64,000 nucleotides of DNA from Cheiracanthium punctorium (Eukaryota > Arthropoda > Arachnida > Araneae > Cheiracanthiidae), in contig JAWZYV010017493.1 in the NCBI GenBank assembly GCA_038373885.1, positions 1,550,001 to 1,614,000 of the forward strand, read 5' to 3'. The translations under genes were made by a program, and so were the position numbers. Below, in pieces: positions 12,801 to 27,900 of this stretch (position 1 is its first letter; each line of letters begins with the position of its first letter). The notes beneath the pieces are model-generated. The model was not told the origin of the DNA. It did not search any database and was given only the letters and a program-made list of their open reading frames with translations.

Positions 12801-15800
12801 CCTATATAAAACTATAAAAGGAAGCATTATAATTTCATTATAAATATTTAAAAGAGATTTACTTTTTATTTATCAATCTTTAAAAGTAATTTAACTTAAA
12901 ATAAAACTAAAGATGACTTAATATAAATTAATATTAAATTATTAAAACAGATAAAAGGCATTAAACCTATGTTTGCAAAAAAACTAACTCACCTATGATA
13001 CGTATCTCATCAAAATAGATATCTCATTCTTAAATAAATAATAAAAGTGTGCATTTCTTTGTGAAAATAATCTGCAGTTATAGATACATTATAAATGTGT
13101 CATGGTTAAAATTTATTTGCTTCTGCCAGTAGTGCACATATATCAAGAATATTTTAACTCAATTATTAAAAAATACTTCAATGATGTATGAAACATTTTT
13201 GCAATTTATTGTTCTGAAGTCATTATATAAAAAAAAATTAAAAAACACACTTAATAACTAAATATATGTTTAGTGCTGGATATCCGTATCCGGCAACCAA
13301 AGGAGCTTCAGATATCCGATATCCGGCAAAATCCCTATCTGTTACATCCCTAATTTCAACCATCAAAATTTCTGTAATTCGACACACAAGGACATGAGAC
13401 AAGGCCATAAAAAACATAAATTTATCAAATACAAATGGCAATAATGTATAGCAGAAATGGAAAGTTATTTTATTTTTTTCTGAATCTAAGGATATCACAT
13501 TTTAAGGATTGTATACAGTAAAATAAATTTACCACGAAAATGCTTAACATGAAAAATCAGTTAACACGAAATGACACAGCAGTTTGGACTGAACTATGCA
13601 ATTTAATACAACTTTTTTTTTCTTTTAACATGACACAAGAATCATATAACACAAAAAATGTTATTTTTTTTAATGTTAAGTGGAATGACTGTGATAAGTC
13701 ACTAGAAAGTATTTGTAGAATTGTTTAAATTCTGGGAACCGGTTTTTCTCCTTTTGGTCATCCTAGAGGTATCAATACTATCATCTATCCGATATCTCCC
13801 CCCTACCCCTAATACATGGAATCCTTATCTGTACCAAAGATCATTCATAATTCAAAAGATTCTATGTAGATTCCGATAACGAATGTGACAACAGATTCAA
13901 CTATTCAGTTCCCATTCTCTATACTTCAGAAGTGCACAAAATTTTTAAAAGTATGCACAGTTATTTAGATATGCATTCAAATGAAGCGATGAATAAAGCA
14001 ATCGCCAATCTTGAACAATTGTAGACAATATGGTGCAGAAAAATACATTTCAAAAAAGATAACTGATTTTTTCTCCCCAAATAATATTTTTTTATACATG
14101 CTTTTCGTCTCAACGGATGTAGGCTACTGGTAGTTTAACAGGAAATCGAAATAAAATATAAAAACAACCAAAAATACTGGTGAGTTTTGTTCTTTTTTTA
14201 AGAATCTTTTAAACACAAAAAAATATTTTGGTCCCCTCAGTTTTTTGTTAAATGTTTTTTGCTGTATATTCCTATAAAAGATTTAGCTACTACTTCTTTC
14301 ACATATAGATACATAACAATAATATAGACTGTGTCTATGGTCTTTGAGGAAGAGGGCAAAAGATAATTAGTAGTGAAGATCAAAATTTATTAATATTTTG
14401 CAAAAGTGTTTGCAACAAAAACATGTACTATTTGCAGAAACTGTTAATTTCATGCATGTAACATTCATGCTGCCATTTAAAAAAAGGTTTTGTCTTTCCT
14501 TTAATCATTTTGCTTCCTACAGATGCAATGTGAATATGTGTATAACAGTTTTTCCTTTAACTAAATTAACATTAGTTATGGTACTAATCCAGTTTCTCTT
14601 GGTTCCTAAAGTCCGGATAATGGTGCAGTAACTCTTTTTGCAATATAATACAATACCCTTTTGTTCTGCTTCAAAAAACTTTTCATAATTTTCTAAATTC
14701 CCTTAACTTTATTTTAATTAAATTAATTGGATGTAATCATGCAGTTCCCTTTTCTTTTCCCCATACTCAAATACCAAAAAGTTTGAAAAATAAGCATATT
14801 TTTGAGATATTAATTGTTATGTAAAGGAAATGGCAAATTGTACATAATGTACAACTACTACATTAAATAGTTTATGTAATGTAGTAATGAAAATTATTGG
14901 AATCACATTTTTTATTTCAAATGGAAACCTCACAGGCATGCATTAAAAGATTTTCATGCTATCAAAATACACTGAAAAAGAAACTCCTCTATCATTAATT
15001 AACAAGATATAAATTAGAAATAAAAAAGACAATTTTTAAAACAGAAAATAATTATTTTAATAGTTACATACCTTAGCAGAGGTAAGTTCTTCTACTTGAC
15101 TCTGTAAAGAGGCAATTTTTTCTTCCTTTTCTTGTAACTTTTCTTTTAAATTGGTTAGTCGCTGATCTAATTCTAAATTCTGTCCTTGCTGTATTTCTAA
15201 TTCTTGCTTTACACTTTCTAAAATGCCTATTTAAAATAATAATAATAAATATTAATTCGTACATTCACAAACAAGGTGGTTTATCTGAAGAGTTTTCTTT
15301 ATCTTTTTAACCAACTGTAACAGCATGAGCAACTCTCCAAATAAAAAATTCATTAAACTTTTTTTTATATATATAAAGAACATATGTACTTGTGGGTTAT
15401 AGCAGCCACTAAGTCTGCTAGGTTGCATTAAGATTATGCCAAGATAGTAGCTATGCTTTAAGACTATAAATGTCTACAGTAATGCAAGTAATTTCATAAA
15501 AAATTTACACTATCATCTTGGCAATACATCTCTGTAACTTGGGAACAGAATTTCAGGAGCTGTAATTACATACAAGAACCAGAACATATTTAATTAATCA
15601 GAACAAAATCAATTTGAAAAAGTGCTCACCAAGCTGTTCTCTAAGACTATCCAATTCTTGAGTAAAAGTATCTTCAAGTTTTTCTTTTGCAGTTTGTTCT
15701 GATATTATCTGGCTTTTTAGCATCTGAATATCTCCCTTCAAAGATTCTTCCATATTTTCTTTAGCAGCCTTTATGGTAATAAGCTCTTCTTGTTTTTGAA

Positions 15801-18800
15801 GACAGTAAAATTGCAAGTCCTGCACACACAAAATAAAACTTTTTTTAAATGGTCTTCATTTCACTCAAAATCTGTGAATATAAACATGTATAATATCCAT
15901 CAGCATATATTATCAAATATGACCCCTTTTTTAAGAATAAAACTACATATCAAGACAGTGATTGCACAATTAAATACAAAAAATATTAACACAGGAATTT
16001 AAAACTGAAACAAATCAGAGCAACCTTGTTTACTAATAAAAAAAGTATCAATCAGAGCACAGTTTAAATTACACGATTGAAAAGTGTTGTTTCACTGAAT
16101 AATCAAAAACAATAAAAACAGTGTAACCTGTCTAATGTAACTGGTCACCTTATAAAGGTAGTAAAGTGTGGTGGTTGTAAAGTAAAATTGCACAAAAGGG
16201 GTCACTATAGACAGGTGGTCTCTTTATTCAGGTGGTCACTTTAGTAGGTTCTACTGTATTTTGTAATATAAAGAATCTCCATAGCAACAGTATGAGCTGT
16301 TCCAATTTTAAGATATTCAGTCTAATGGAAATCCAGTCTTAAAGTTGTAAGATAATGCTCCTTAAACCATAAATCAAACTAACTTCCTGCTAGGAAATGT
16401 AATAGTGGTGTCCCAGTGACTGGCACAGCTTAATTCCCAATGACAAAATGCCAGTACAACCCAAGTGTTCAGTAAAAACCTTAAGCAGCAAATATATATC
16501 AAAAGTACATGTCAACTGGTTGTATAAAACTGAATATGTAAGCATAAATGCTGACAGAAAATTCAACAACATTACAAAAAATGAAAAAAAGCCTTTAAAT
16601 TAATCCTCACTGTTATGCAGAATTTTTTCCAATTATTCATTTATTGTTTGTTATTATCAACTAATTTTTAATAATTTGACTTAACTGGTACAATAATTAG
16701 ATTTTATCATATCATTACAGAAAAATTATTATAAAATCAAATAGAATAAAACCGTAGCAGCAAATATTACTTTTTGTGGTTATATGTTCTCCAAATTCAC
16801 ACTATTTTGAGCCTCAGTTTCATATTTGTAATCAATTTACAATGATTGCATGATTACAAGCATAAATAAAAAAAAATTAATTTGACTTTTTAACCCAAGT
16901 ATGATTGGGCATAAAATCCTCAAACTACAAATAACATTTTCAACAAAAATACATGCAAAATTTTAGTTTAAAATAGGCATTTGTGTATTCAAGTTTGTTC
17001 ACTGAAACATAATACTGATATTCCATTAGGTTTCAGACATTCTCTCTTAAGAATTTAAAACTTAATAGAGACTTACTTAGAAAAACTTAATCAACAGAGA
17101 AAACATTTTTATTTAATAACAGTTAATATAGGTTCCCCCCCCCCATTCACACATGAAGAAATTGAATATAAATCAATGTATTCTTTAAAAGCAGAAAACT
17201 CTTCAAAAAAATTAATTTTTATGTTAGAAATATTTTATAAATTGCCTTAATTCTGTAACAAACCACTGAAAAATGAAGAATGTGCTAACAATATAATTTT
17301 TATAATATATATTCTATAATATAATATTTTAGACTAAGCTAAAACAGAATTTTATATTCATTTGCATACTTCAACTGTATTTGGTAAATTGATGTCTTCA
17401 TTCCTCATTTGCTGAGCTTTAGCTATATGCTTTCCAAGTAAAACATTATTCTCATTGTGAACCCTTTCCAACTGCAAGAAACATAGTACATATTTTTAGA
17501 TAACTAATTTACATTAATATGTAAATAATAAAATAAATTTATAAACAAAGAAAACTTTTAACATAGAATTGTGTTCCTTCAAAATGGTCCTATGTAAATA
17601 TTTTTAAAAAATGATTTTTATCCCAACATCATTGTAAATCATAATATTACTCTGTTAAAAAAGTAACTGAGTGAACTAACTAGATGAACTAATTGGGAAC
17701 TAACAGAGCTAATTAGGATTTCTTTTATGGCAGTCAAAAAGTGATGTCATAAATTAAAAACTGTCTGAGATTGATAAACACTGCCACAAAATTTATATCA
17801 TATTCACAATACAAAGTAAATTTACAATTTCTGCAATTCTAAATAGTTTGAGATTATGCAGCTTGACATTTTTTAATATTAAAATAATAAATTAAACTGT
17901 TTTCTTCTAATGAACCAAAGAGGATTTAAATATTTAAATTGAGAATTTCAGATTGCAGGATAAGCTTTGATATTTGCCTTCCATGATAAGATGAAATATC
18001 TCATAATGCTAAATATGCCAATCTACAATGAATACACATAAAAATGTATGAAGACATGCTTTAATGTCAACTGTAGTGGAAAATTATTCTTGATTATGCA
18101 CATGTGTAAATCATGAAACAATACAATAAAAAGCTACCATATGTGGCAAATATCCAAACTGTGCCAGATTCTACATGAACTGCTTTATTTTTAGACACAA
18201 GCATAATTGCTTTAGTTATGTATGATAACATTACATTATAAATTTTAAAAATAGAAATTATTTATTAGAAAAGACTGGTAACTATAATATGGATTAATGC
18301 ACAATATACCATGTTAATAAATATTTTGTGCACATTAAATTAAAAGTGTTTGTTACATTGATCATTTTTCATAAAAAACTGATAATTATACAATACTAAT
18401 ATTTTATTATTTCTTTGAAGAACTTCAAAATTTTACCTCTCTTTTCAATGCATCTCTTTCTACAGTTATAGTGGTCTAAGGAAAAAACAGAAAAGTCAAC
18501 AATCACCCATACATTATAAAAACATAAGTAGCAAAAACATAGTAGGAACAGGAGTGTAAAATAGAAATTTCAAGAAAATGGAAATAAGTATGCATACTTG
18601 ATAATCTGACAGTTCTCTTCTACAAATATCATACTTGCTTTGAATTTCAGAAAAACTCTTTTCAAAATTGCCCTGCAGCTTGCATAATTCATTGACCTAA
18701 ATCAAAATTTGAAAATATATAACTTAAATTGATAACTGTTGATATAATGTCTTAATACGGTGGAAATTCTGATTTATTTATCAACTTAAATACCCATTAC

Positions 18801-18883
18801 TTTGATGCAAAATAACAGGTGTTTAAGTTTAAAATCTTCCTGTCAGTGTTAGTCTGCTTGTGGCATGATAGGCCATGGCTTTA

Positions 18884-18914
<31 letters not shown>

Positions 18915-21900
18915 GACAGAAACTTCAATGCATTATTTTTTTAATTACTTGAGTGCCATTTTAATTTCAGACAATTTTTGTCTACAAGAGACACCACTTC
19001 ACTTTTTAGGGGTTGCCAGATAACGGGGGGAAAAGGTTAGTTAAATGTCAAAAGCAGCTAAACTTTGTAATTTCTGATGATCTATAGCCCAGTTAGAAAC
19101 CAAAAAATTAGTCGCCAAAACTGAACCCAGCTTGACGATATTTTCTATATTTGATGAGAAATGGCCAAACCCTACTATTTATTGTTATGGGAATATTAAT
19201 TAGTGTCTATAAAGGCATCTGTGTTAGTGTAAATAAAGTTGAAGTATAGTTGGAACATTCAATATTGTACAACAGTTTTAGTAAGTGATTTTAATTGATT
19301 TCAACTCTGAAGTGCTTCATGTAACAAGAAAGAGAAATATGGCACTCTCATGCATTATGATACCATTTTCTGCTAAATAGAAGATTGAAGAGAAATAGGG
19401 ATGGAGAATGGAATATGATACGCTCTTAATATATTGCACTTTAATATGCATTAAAATACATAAATGTTGCTCTTTTTAAGAAAGCTGGTTTTACTAGGAT
19501 GGTTCTTAAATATGATTTTAGAAAATATACTCAGCTATTTAATTAATATACAATTAATTGCACCACTGCATGATTGAAGCTTCAGTCAGTGGCAGCACAG
19601 TTCCCAAATGGGTGAACTGATTTTAATGATTTGATTTATTTCAAAGCTAATTCAACTGGGATAGTTCATACCTATATTTGATGATATTCACTTCATGAGT
19701 TGAGCGTTTTATAAATCTTGCTTTACACAAATTTATTCATAGTATAAAGACTTTCAATATAACACAATATTTCATATAGCATCTAGCTTGATTTTTTAAT
19801 CAAAAATTTTCCGTCTATATATATATATCTACATATATATTTTTTTTTTCTTTCATAGTTTGCAGGAAATGTTTCAATACACCAAAACTTTCACACACTC
19901 ATATACGTATAGTTTTTGACTGATTAGAGAGAAAGCAAAGCACAAATCAATATGCTTTTAGAATGACTAATGCAAGATGCCTCAGATTTCCGAACATATA
20001 TTTTATCTCATCATAAACTAAAAAGACATGTATCAAAAACAGATTAAGAATTTAATTGAAAGGTCATGAGAAAAGATATTAAACAAACTTTATTGGGTGT
20101 ACATGGTCCCCACATACGATTTCAGGCCCAGGACCCAGGATCAGAGATGGGTCCCATTCCCCCCAATTTTTATCCAGCCATGTGCTGAATTAAAATTACA
20201 CTGTTATTTCTTACTCATACTCTTTTTAGAATGTAATTTAACCTGAAAATTAGGAATAATTATGGTAACTGTTTTATGAATCCAAACTATATTTATAAAA
20301 TTATGTTACTGAAAAATGACAAAATGATAAAAGTTAAGTACCATATGAATGTATTAGGTTTCATACTAAAAGAGATAAATTTATGATAGTGAGTAACGGT
20401 TACATTTGACATATTTTATTTAAAACAAAACTTTATGCGTGATAAAATTATCATCTAGTTACACACACTCCCCTCTAAAGCCGGGGCTGGGGGAGGTAAT
20501 AGCCCCTCCTGTCCCTCTCCCTCAGCAGGCCTGGCAGGAATAAAGGATAAATATAATGCACACACAAGTTCACACAACTCACGCAATGACAATTTTACTA
20601 AACTTTTATGATAAATGATTTATCATAAAGGAATAAAAGGATAACTTATGGATGGATGCTTCAGCAGTACAAGGATTCATAGCACACCTACAATTTAGTG
20701 AAAAATTGATTTACAGCTAAGATAATTAAAATTTGACTGTCTAAGTCCATCACCAAACTGAACACCTTTGGGGACGCATTAAAAGAAAACTGAAGAGATA
20801 GAAGCATTCTGCAAGGCAGAACTCCTTCAGGATCTTTATTTGGATGAAAATCCCTAGGTCTAACTTAGAAAGCCTTGTTATTTTTAAGCCCAGGTGAAGG
20901 TGCAGTAGTCCTCAAAGTGAAAGGATACGCAAATACTAAATATTGCTGTATTCCTTTACATTAACCCGGCAGAGCCGGAATTTGTTTTTTATGGAATTTT
21001 ATTTTCCTTGCTCATTTCCTACATAATGGTAGCATAAAGCACTTTTGTTTTCAGAAATTTCGAATAATGTTAGTCTGAAATTCCTGTACCAAAAAGTACC
21101 GCTAGGCTATAACACTATCCAAGCAAAAACGAGGTTTTTCAAAGTAATGATTGCTGGTACTGAATAATACTGCTAGGATTTGCCAGGTTAAGACAATTAA
21201 TTTCGATAATATACATCCAAAAGTTGTTTCATAGAAATAGGTATTTTACTATTGGTTATCTGAATAGTCAGTAGCTTTGTGTCAAAGAATGCCAATGGCT
21301 TATGAATTATTACAGTTTTAATTTTTATTATTTTACTTGCACATATACATACTCTTATTATTTATTACTTATTCCAATTTTTAACATTACTGACTTAAAC
21401 TAACGTTCAAAAAGAACTTTTCAATTTGTTTTTATTTAGTTATTAATATTATTTAAATAAAGGTCACAAAAAATAGAAATGAAGTAGAAAATTTTTACAT
21501 ATTTAAGCAAAGGATTTCTTTGTTCAATATTTTGCTTAAATGCAACAACAAAAATAAATAAAAATATTCTAACCAGTTAAAATGGAAAAAAATATATTTT
21601 TACTTACTTTTTTATCACAATCTTTAGACATCTCATTGAACTTTTCTTCCATTTCTTGCCTGTACTCTTGTTCTTTCTTAAGATCATTTTTATAATCTTC
21701 TAAAGTTTGTTCAATAGCAGAAGCTTTTAAACGTTGTTCCACTTCTTTACTTTGCACCTGCTGAAGCTGCAGTTCATAATTGTAACACATTTCACATGGT
21801 TGACCTAATTTCTCTCTAGCATGTTTAAGCTATAATTTTTGAAGTACAACAATATTATTAAAAGCTATTTAGAATTTACGTTTAACACAAATTTAAATGA

Positions 21901-24900
21901 TCCATCATAAAAAAACACTCCACAGGAATTTTTTTTTTAATATTGGTTTGCTAATAAGCTAACACTGACATATAATTAAAAATTCAAGTTAAAGCATTGC
22001 TGTTTTTTTCTCATAATCACTGCTTTTATAAATGCCATAATTTTACTTTAGAAGGGTATCACTAATTAAAAAGCATACAACACCCCACACCTAACAGTAA
22101 ACTTTAAGGCTTTCTTACAAAAACATTCAATGCTAGAATAAAAGAAATGATTTTCTTTCATAATTTCTACACAACCCCTGACGCATGATTACCCAAAGTG
22201 TTTTGGTTTTTTTTCAAGTCATGGAAAGTGGTTTAAGTCAGCATACAATTGTCTTCATATCTCTCAGATGTTTTATGACAGAAGGCTGAAATTTTGTACC
22301 TCTTTAGTGTGTAGGGCACATTTTACCAATTGGAAATTTTTTGTAATAAGGTTGAAACACAAATTTAGAGCGTAACTTTTTGAAAACTCAGGAGAGAAAT
22401 CTTTTGTTAATGTAGTCTTGGTCTTTTTTTCTACCACATTTCAAATATTTTTTCAATATTATGTGATTTTTTCATGTATATGTATATTTTTTCATGTATG
22501 ATGTATTTTTTCAATATAGGTAGGTGGTACATTGCCCAACTACCTATAATTAATAAAGAATTGAAGCATGTTACTAACTTTTTGGGACATCCTGTATATA
22601 TTACATATATATACCAGATATCTGGCAAATATCCAATATCCGGCATATCTGGCTGATTTTTCAATATCCGAAATATCATTGGATACCCAACTTCTCTGCC
22701 GGATTCCGGTTATGATATCCAATACTACATAAGCTCTATCAATAAACCACAGAGTTTGTATATTTGAAATAAAAATTTTTCATTAATATTTTCTTAATTT
22801 TATTGTTGCACACAGCTAAAAATTGTTTCAAATATTGTAACATGATTCTCTTTGGAATTTTAAACAACTAATGAGAACAGCAGTTTTGGTTTGAAATTAA
22901 TTTGAAACCAGATCTTAGTAGCTTTGCTTTCAGATTTTAAATTTTGTTTATTAGAATATGAATTTATATTCTAATAAACAACTTAATATCTTGTTACTAC
23001 TTTTACATGTATACGAATAGTATACGATACGATACGAATAGTATATGAAGATCGTTATTTAGTGTTAACAGCTCGGAGACACCGGAATATGAACACTACT
23101 CTCTCCAACAACACCTTCGCTCGGCTACTGGCACCACGGTTTCAACTCAGACTGTCCGAAACTTGCTCCATGGTGTAGGTCTGTATGCTCACCGACCGAT
23201 GGTATGTGTTAGACTAACATCAAGGCATCGTCGCGAACGCGGGATGTGGGGTGGAAGTTGGGCAGGAAATGGGCCTAGAGCATGTGAACTGCAGGAGAAA
23301 TGAATGGAGCAATGTTCTTTTTTCTGACGAGTCCCGTTTTTCAGTTCATCCTGATAATAGGCATATTTTCATCTGGAGGGACCGTGGCAGTAGGAATAAT
23401 CCTGCGTTCGTGCACGAAAGTGTCAGCTTTGGCAGTGGGGGAGTGTTGGTGTATGGTGGCATCTCCATTGACGGGCGCACAGACCTCTACATCATTCGAG
23501 ATGGACCTCTGACTGGTCGCTGATATAGGGATGAGATCCTCAGACCTATTGTAGTCCCTTACGCTGCAGCAATCGGAGATGACTTCATTTTAATGGACGA
23601 TAACTGCAGGCCACATTGTGCTAACCTGGTGGAGGATTTCCTTTTCAAGGAAGGAATCGTACGAATGGAATGGCCAGCGTGTTCTCCAGACATGAATCCA
23701 ATGACATGAAACCAGCCATTTGGGATGCTCTAGGAAGACGAGTTGCTGGCCGCCCACCAACCCCACAAACTCTCCAAGAACTGGAAAGAGACCTTCTGGA
23801 AGAGTGGGACAGAATACCCCAACTCGTGATTAATAGCCCCATTGACTCCATGCTTTTTTATGTTATTGGCAAAACTGAACAATCCCAAAATTAATCGAAA
23901 AGAAAATACCGATAATAAAATATCCAATTATTAAAAGAGAAAACTTGAATAGCTTTCATAAATATAAACCTAAACCCTTTAGAACCCCCTACAGTTGCAC
24001 TGAATGCGATATCCAGAGAAACCTGAGTATATTGTGAAAACAAAACACACACAACTAATGATTATACAAAATTTAAGATATCCGAAAGAAAAACATTCAA
24101 AAACATAATGATCTCTCCTTTTCTGTTTAAGAAGGTTCCATACAGCGAAATACTGTAGTTACAGAGCTGAACCATGTTCCAAGTGTAAAAAGAAACATCA
24201 CGAGTCTATCTGTGACACATTAGAATGCAAATCTGACAATATAACTACAATAACGACCATGTTTCAAAATCAACACAAAGTAGAAAGCGATATTTTGTTA
24301 TTAACTTGTGAAGTATTAATTCATCCTAATTCTAATTCAACACTAGCATGTATTTTGTTGGACACTGGTTTTCAAAGAAGTTTCGTTTCTGAAAATGTAG
24401 TTAAAGAGCTAAAACTTCCTATAATTCATGAAGAAAATTTAAGTGCTTATTTATTTGGCTCTTCGAAACCAATTAAAACATCCTACAAGGTAATTAAACT
24501 GCTACTGCGAAATCTCACGGGCTCAGCCTCAATTGAAATCGAGGCACTTCAGGCAGAAATTATCTCATCGGCGTCAGTGGCAATTCCAAATAAAAAAAAT
24601 AAGAGAGATGAAAGAGAAAAATTACCCCCCAGGTTTATGAAAAGCAAGCTCAAGATCAGATCTCTATTTTAATAGGCATAGACAATTTTACTTGAGTGGC
24701 GAGTGGAAAGATTGAAAAGAAACAATATGCTTCAACTTGAACTGGTATTCGGATGGGACAGGCTGAAAAAGATAAAAACACCTCAGAGCAGTATATTAAT
24801 TCTCTGTTAATGTGTTGCATAGCAGAATCAAGCGAAATATGTAATGAACTCCAGAAGTTCTTTGAGTTGGATTCTTTAGGCATAAATGAAAAAGAAAATG

Positions 24901-27900
24901 TATGCGCATCATCTAGCGAAGTGTTAAAAAACTTAGAGGAAAATATAAAATATGAGAAGGGGAGATATGAGGTAAAATTATCATGGAAAGATGAGGGAGA
25001 TGTACCTCACAATAATTTTGACCTTGCAAAACGTTGATTTAATAATCTAATACACAGATTAAAAGATGATCCTTGGCAGTATGAAAATTATAAGAATGTT
25101 ATTTCAAAACAACATAGGGAAGGAATTATTGAGGAATGTCCCGATGCTGAAATAAAATTGGAAAACTGTTACGATATGTCCCACTCTGCAGTTGTTACAG
25201 AAAATAAAACCACATGCAAAGTTAGAATAGTACACAATGCACATTCTAAAGAAAATAAACAAAAATCCTTAAATGAATATTTACATCAAAGACCGAACTT
25301 AAACCCTAATTTTTTGGCTTTGGTTTTAAAGTTTCGCGAACACAAAATAGCCTTTTCATCGATTGCTGAAAAGGCATTTTTGTAAATTTTGGTTGCTCCT
25401 TTTGATAGAGATTATCTTCATTTTCTCTGGAGAGATGGAGATTTCTATGACACAAACAACATTAAAATTTTCCGATTTAGGAGAATTCCATTTGGCATTA
25501 CTTCAAGCCCTTCCTCTTAGCTGTGATCATTAAACATCACATACAAAGATACAGAACAGAATTACCAACGATAGTTGTAATGTTAGACAAAAATTTATAC
25601 GTTGATGATTTATTCTCTGCTGGTAAAGATGTTGGTGAAGCGTACAATTTGTCAGTGAAGGCAGATAAACTATTAATGGGTGCAAGAATGAAATTAAGAA
25701 AATAGAGAATCAATTCCAAGGATTTAAGCAAACGCTGGTCTGAAAATAACATGGAGGTAGAAGATAATGAAGAGTCATCAAAGGTATTGGGAATAAAGTG
25801 GGATGACAAATTAGATGTTTTACAACTAGAGATTAACCCCCTCTTAGAATTACTTAAGAATGCTAAAAACACAAAATGGTTCATTTTACAAACAGTAGCT
25901 AAAATCTTCGCCCCATTGGGAATTTTATAGCCATAATCAATCAGAGTAAAATGTCTATTCAAGATATGTAGGAAAGAGGAACAAAATGGGATGAAGAACT
26001 TCCTCAAGAATTGCAAGAAAAATGGTTAGGTGGTACTCCAAAATTGAAGATATTTCTGTTGAGAGAAGATACTTTACAGACGAAGTTCAAATTAACATGG
26101 ATACACTACAACTTCATGTGTTCTCAGACGCCAATCCAAGGGCTTACAGCACGATCATGTACTTTAGACAAAGGGATGCGAAGGGATTTACAGTATAGAA
26201 CCTGTTATCCGGAATGGTTGGGACCGGGTGTATTCTGGATAACTTGTTGGGGATTAACATGACATCTACTGATTTGATTGGTAGCATAAATGTTTAATTC
26301 TAATCAAAAATAGAGAGTAACCTTAATTGTTAATATACTAGAAAAATAATATAAAAAAACTCTAATATGATCAAGATAAATAATAATCATTTAGAGAGGA
26401 AGTAGTAAATATATGATAACTTCTTGAAAACTTAGTCACACACTAGAAAAATAAATAAAATACCTCACCAGATTGCTTACTTTATAAATTCTAGCTGTAG
26501 AACTCAAAATAAAAAAAAAACATTAGAAATTTTTAAAAAACTCATTTTTTGCTTTTCTTTTGGAAAAAAATAGGAATTTAATTGATTGAAAAATGATTCT
26601 GGATAACTGTTTTTCCGGATAACTGGTTTCCGGATAAGATGTTCCATACTGTAATACTAGTTTTGTAATGTCAAAGGCACGAGTCACCCCACTGAAATGA
26701 CTGACCATACCCAGGTTGGAACTCCTCGGAACAGTGGTAGCAGCAAGAATTGCCAAATATCTTGAAGATATTTTCAAAATTAAGAAATGCAACAACTATC
26801 TTTACACGGATTCGTCAGTAGTTCTACACTAGATAAAAGGCACTTTGAGAGAATGGAAACTATTTGCACTAACAGAGTCATCAAAATAAAAATGAACACT
26901 GATCCACAGAACTGGAACTACTGTAAAAGAAAAGAAAACCCAGCAGACTTGCTCACAAGAGGTAAATCAATTCAAAGATTGAAAAAATGTTAGTTAAAAT
27001 AAAAATTAATGTAACTTAATGTAAAACAGTATTAAATAATTAAAACAGAAAAAAGGCCCTAATCCAGGTATGGACAACATTTTGAACAGTTGTGGGTCAA
27101 ACTTCAGGATGTAAGCAAAGTCGCGGGCAATGTAATTGGGATTTATACAGGATTTTGAATGGCTTATATGGGTTTTCTATAGGGTTTTGATATGTTCTGT
27201 GGGTCAGATCAAACGCCAAAATCAATATCCAGTGCATCCCTAGATATATGCAAAATATTTTAACAAAAATTATTTTTATGGCCACACAAATAAGTTAAAC
27301 ACATTACACAATCATGATATATGTTTGAAAGTTTTTCCAATGTTGACCAAACTTCTAAATTTGAATAAGTTAACTTACTTTGGATTTGGTCAGGATCCTT
27401 AATTTACTGAAATTCTTGAAAAATTGTCCTAAAATGGCCTACTATTTAAGATACTCAAGAGAAATTCTTTCAGTGTTTTATACATAACCACTTTTAAAAC
27501 ATCAGACCATTTTAGAACAATATCACAAAAGTTCAGAATTTTTACAAATCCATGATCCATGAGAACCCTGTTTAGTATGTTCATTTAATTAAGAAGATAT
27601 TATAAGCGATGAACAGTCATACAAATTTTGAATCAAAAAATTATATAAAGGCTTACTTCTTCTTCTAATAACTGCCATTCTGTTTCACTGACTAGTCTTT
27701 TTCCAACTAACGAAAAACTCTCTAATTCAGCTCTGGCACTATCCAAAAGAGTCTTTCGCACTTCTAACTCGGGCGTTAAATCTAAAGCAAAAAATTAATA
27801 AATATAAATAATAATTAAAATACTAAGTTTAACACATTTTAAAGCCAACTTTATAAAAATAAGTAGCAGCATAATAACAAATTGCAATTTTATGTTACAC

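Larger units (their letters stand above)
8702..13352. mobile_element. 4.65-kb hAT-like element with nested insertions
   Basis: Ends TAGGGATGTAA / TTACATCCCTA with subterminal GGATATCC and CCGGATATC motifs on both sides. Flanks ATTTAAAC (8694-8701) and ATTTCAAC (13353-13360) match at 7 of 8 positions, an 8-bp target duplication. Inside lie a Tc-like element (9553-11441) and a LINE 3' end (11669-11890). A further hAT-type right end, ATTACATCCCTA, occurs near 12805. No intact transposase. A fragment of the same family lies at 22613-22760. Confidence 0.8.

Noticed and set aside
670..15071. Possibility of missed rabaptin exons in the 14.4-kb intron
   Set aside because: Exons 16 and 17 join in phase 0, and the coiled coil is only about one heptad shorter than in vertebrates, so no exon is required.
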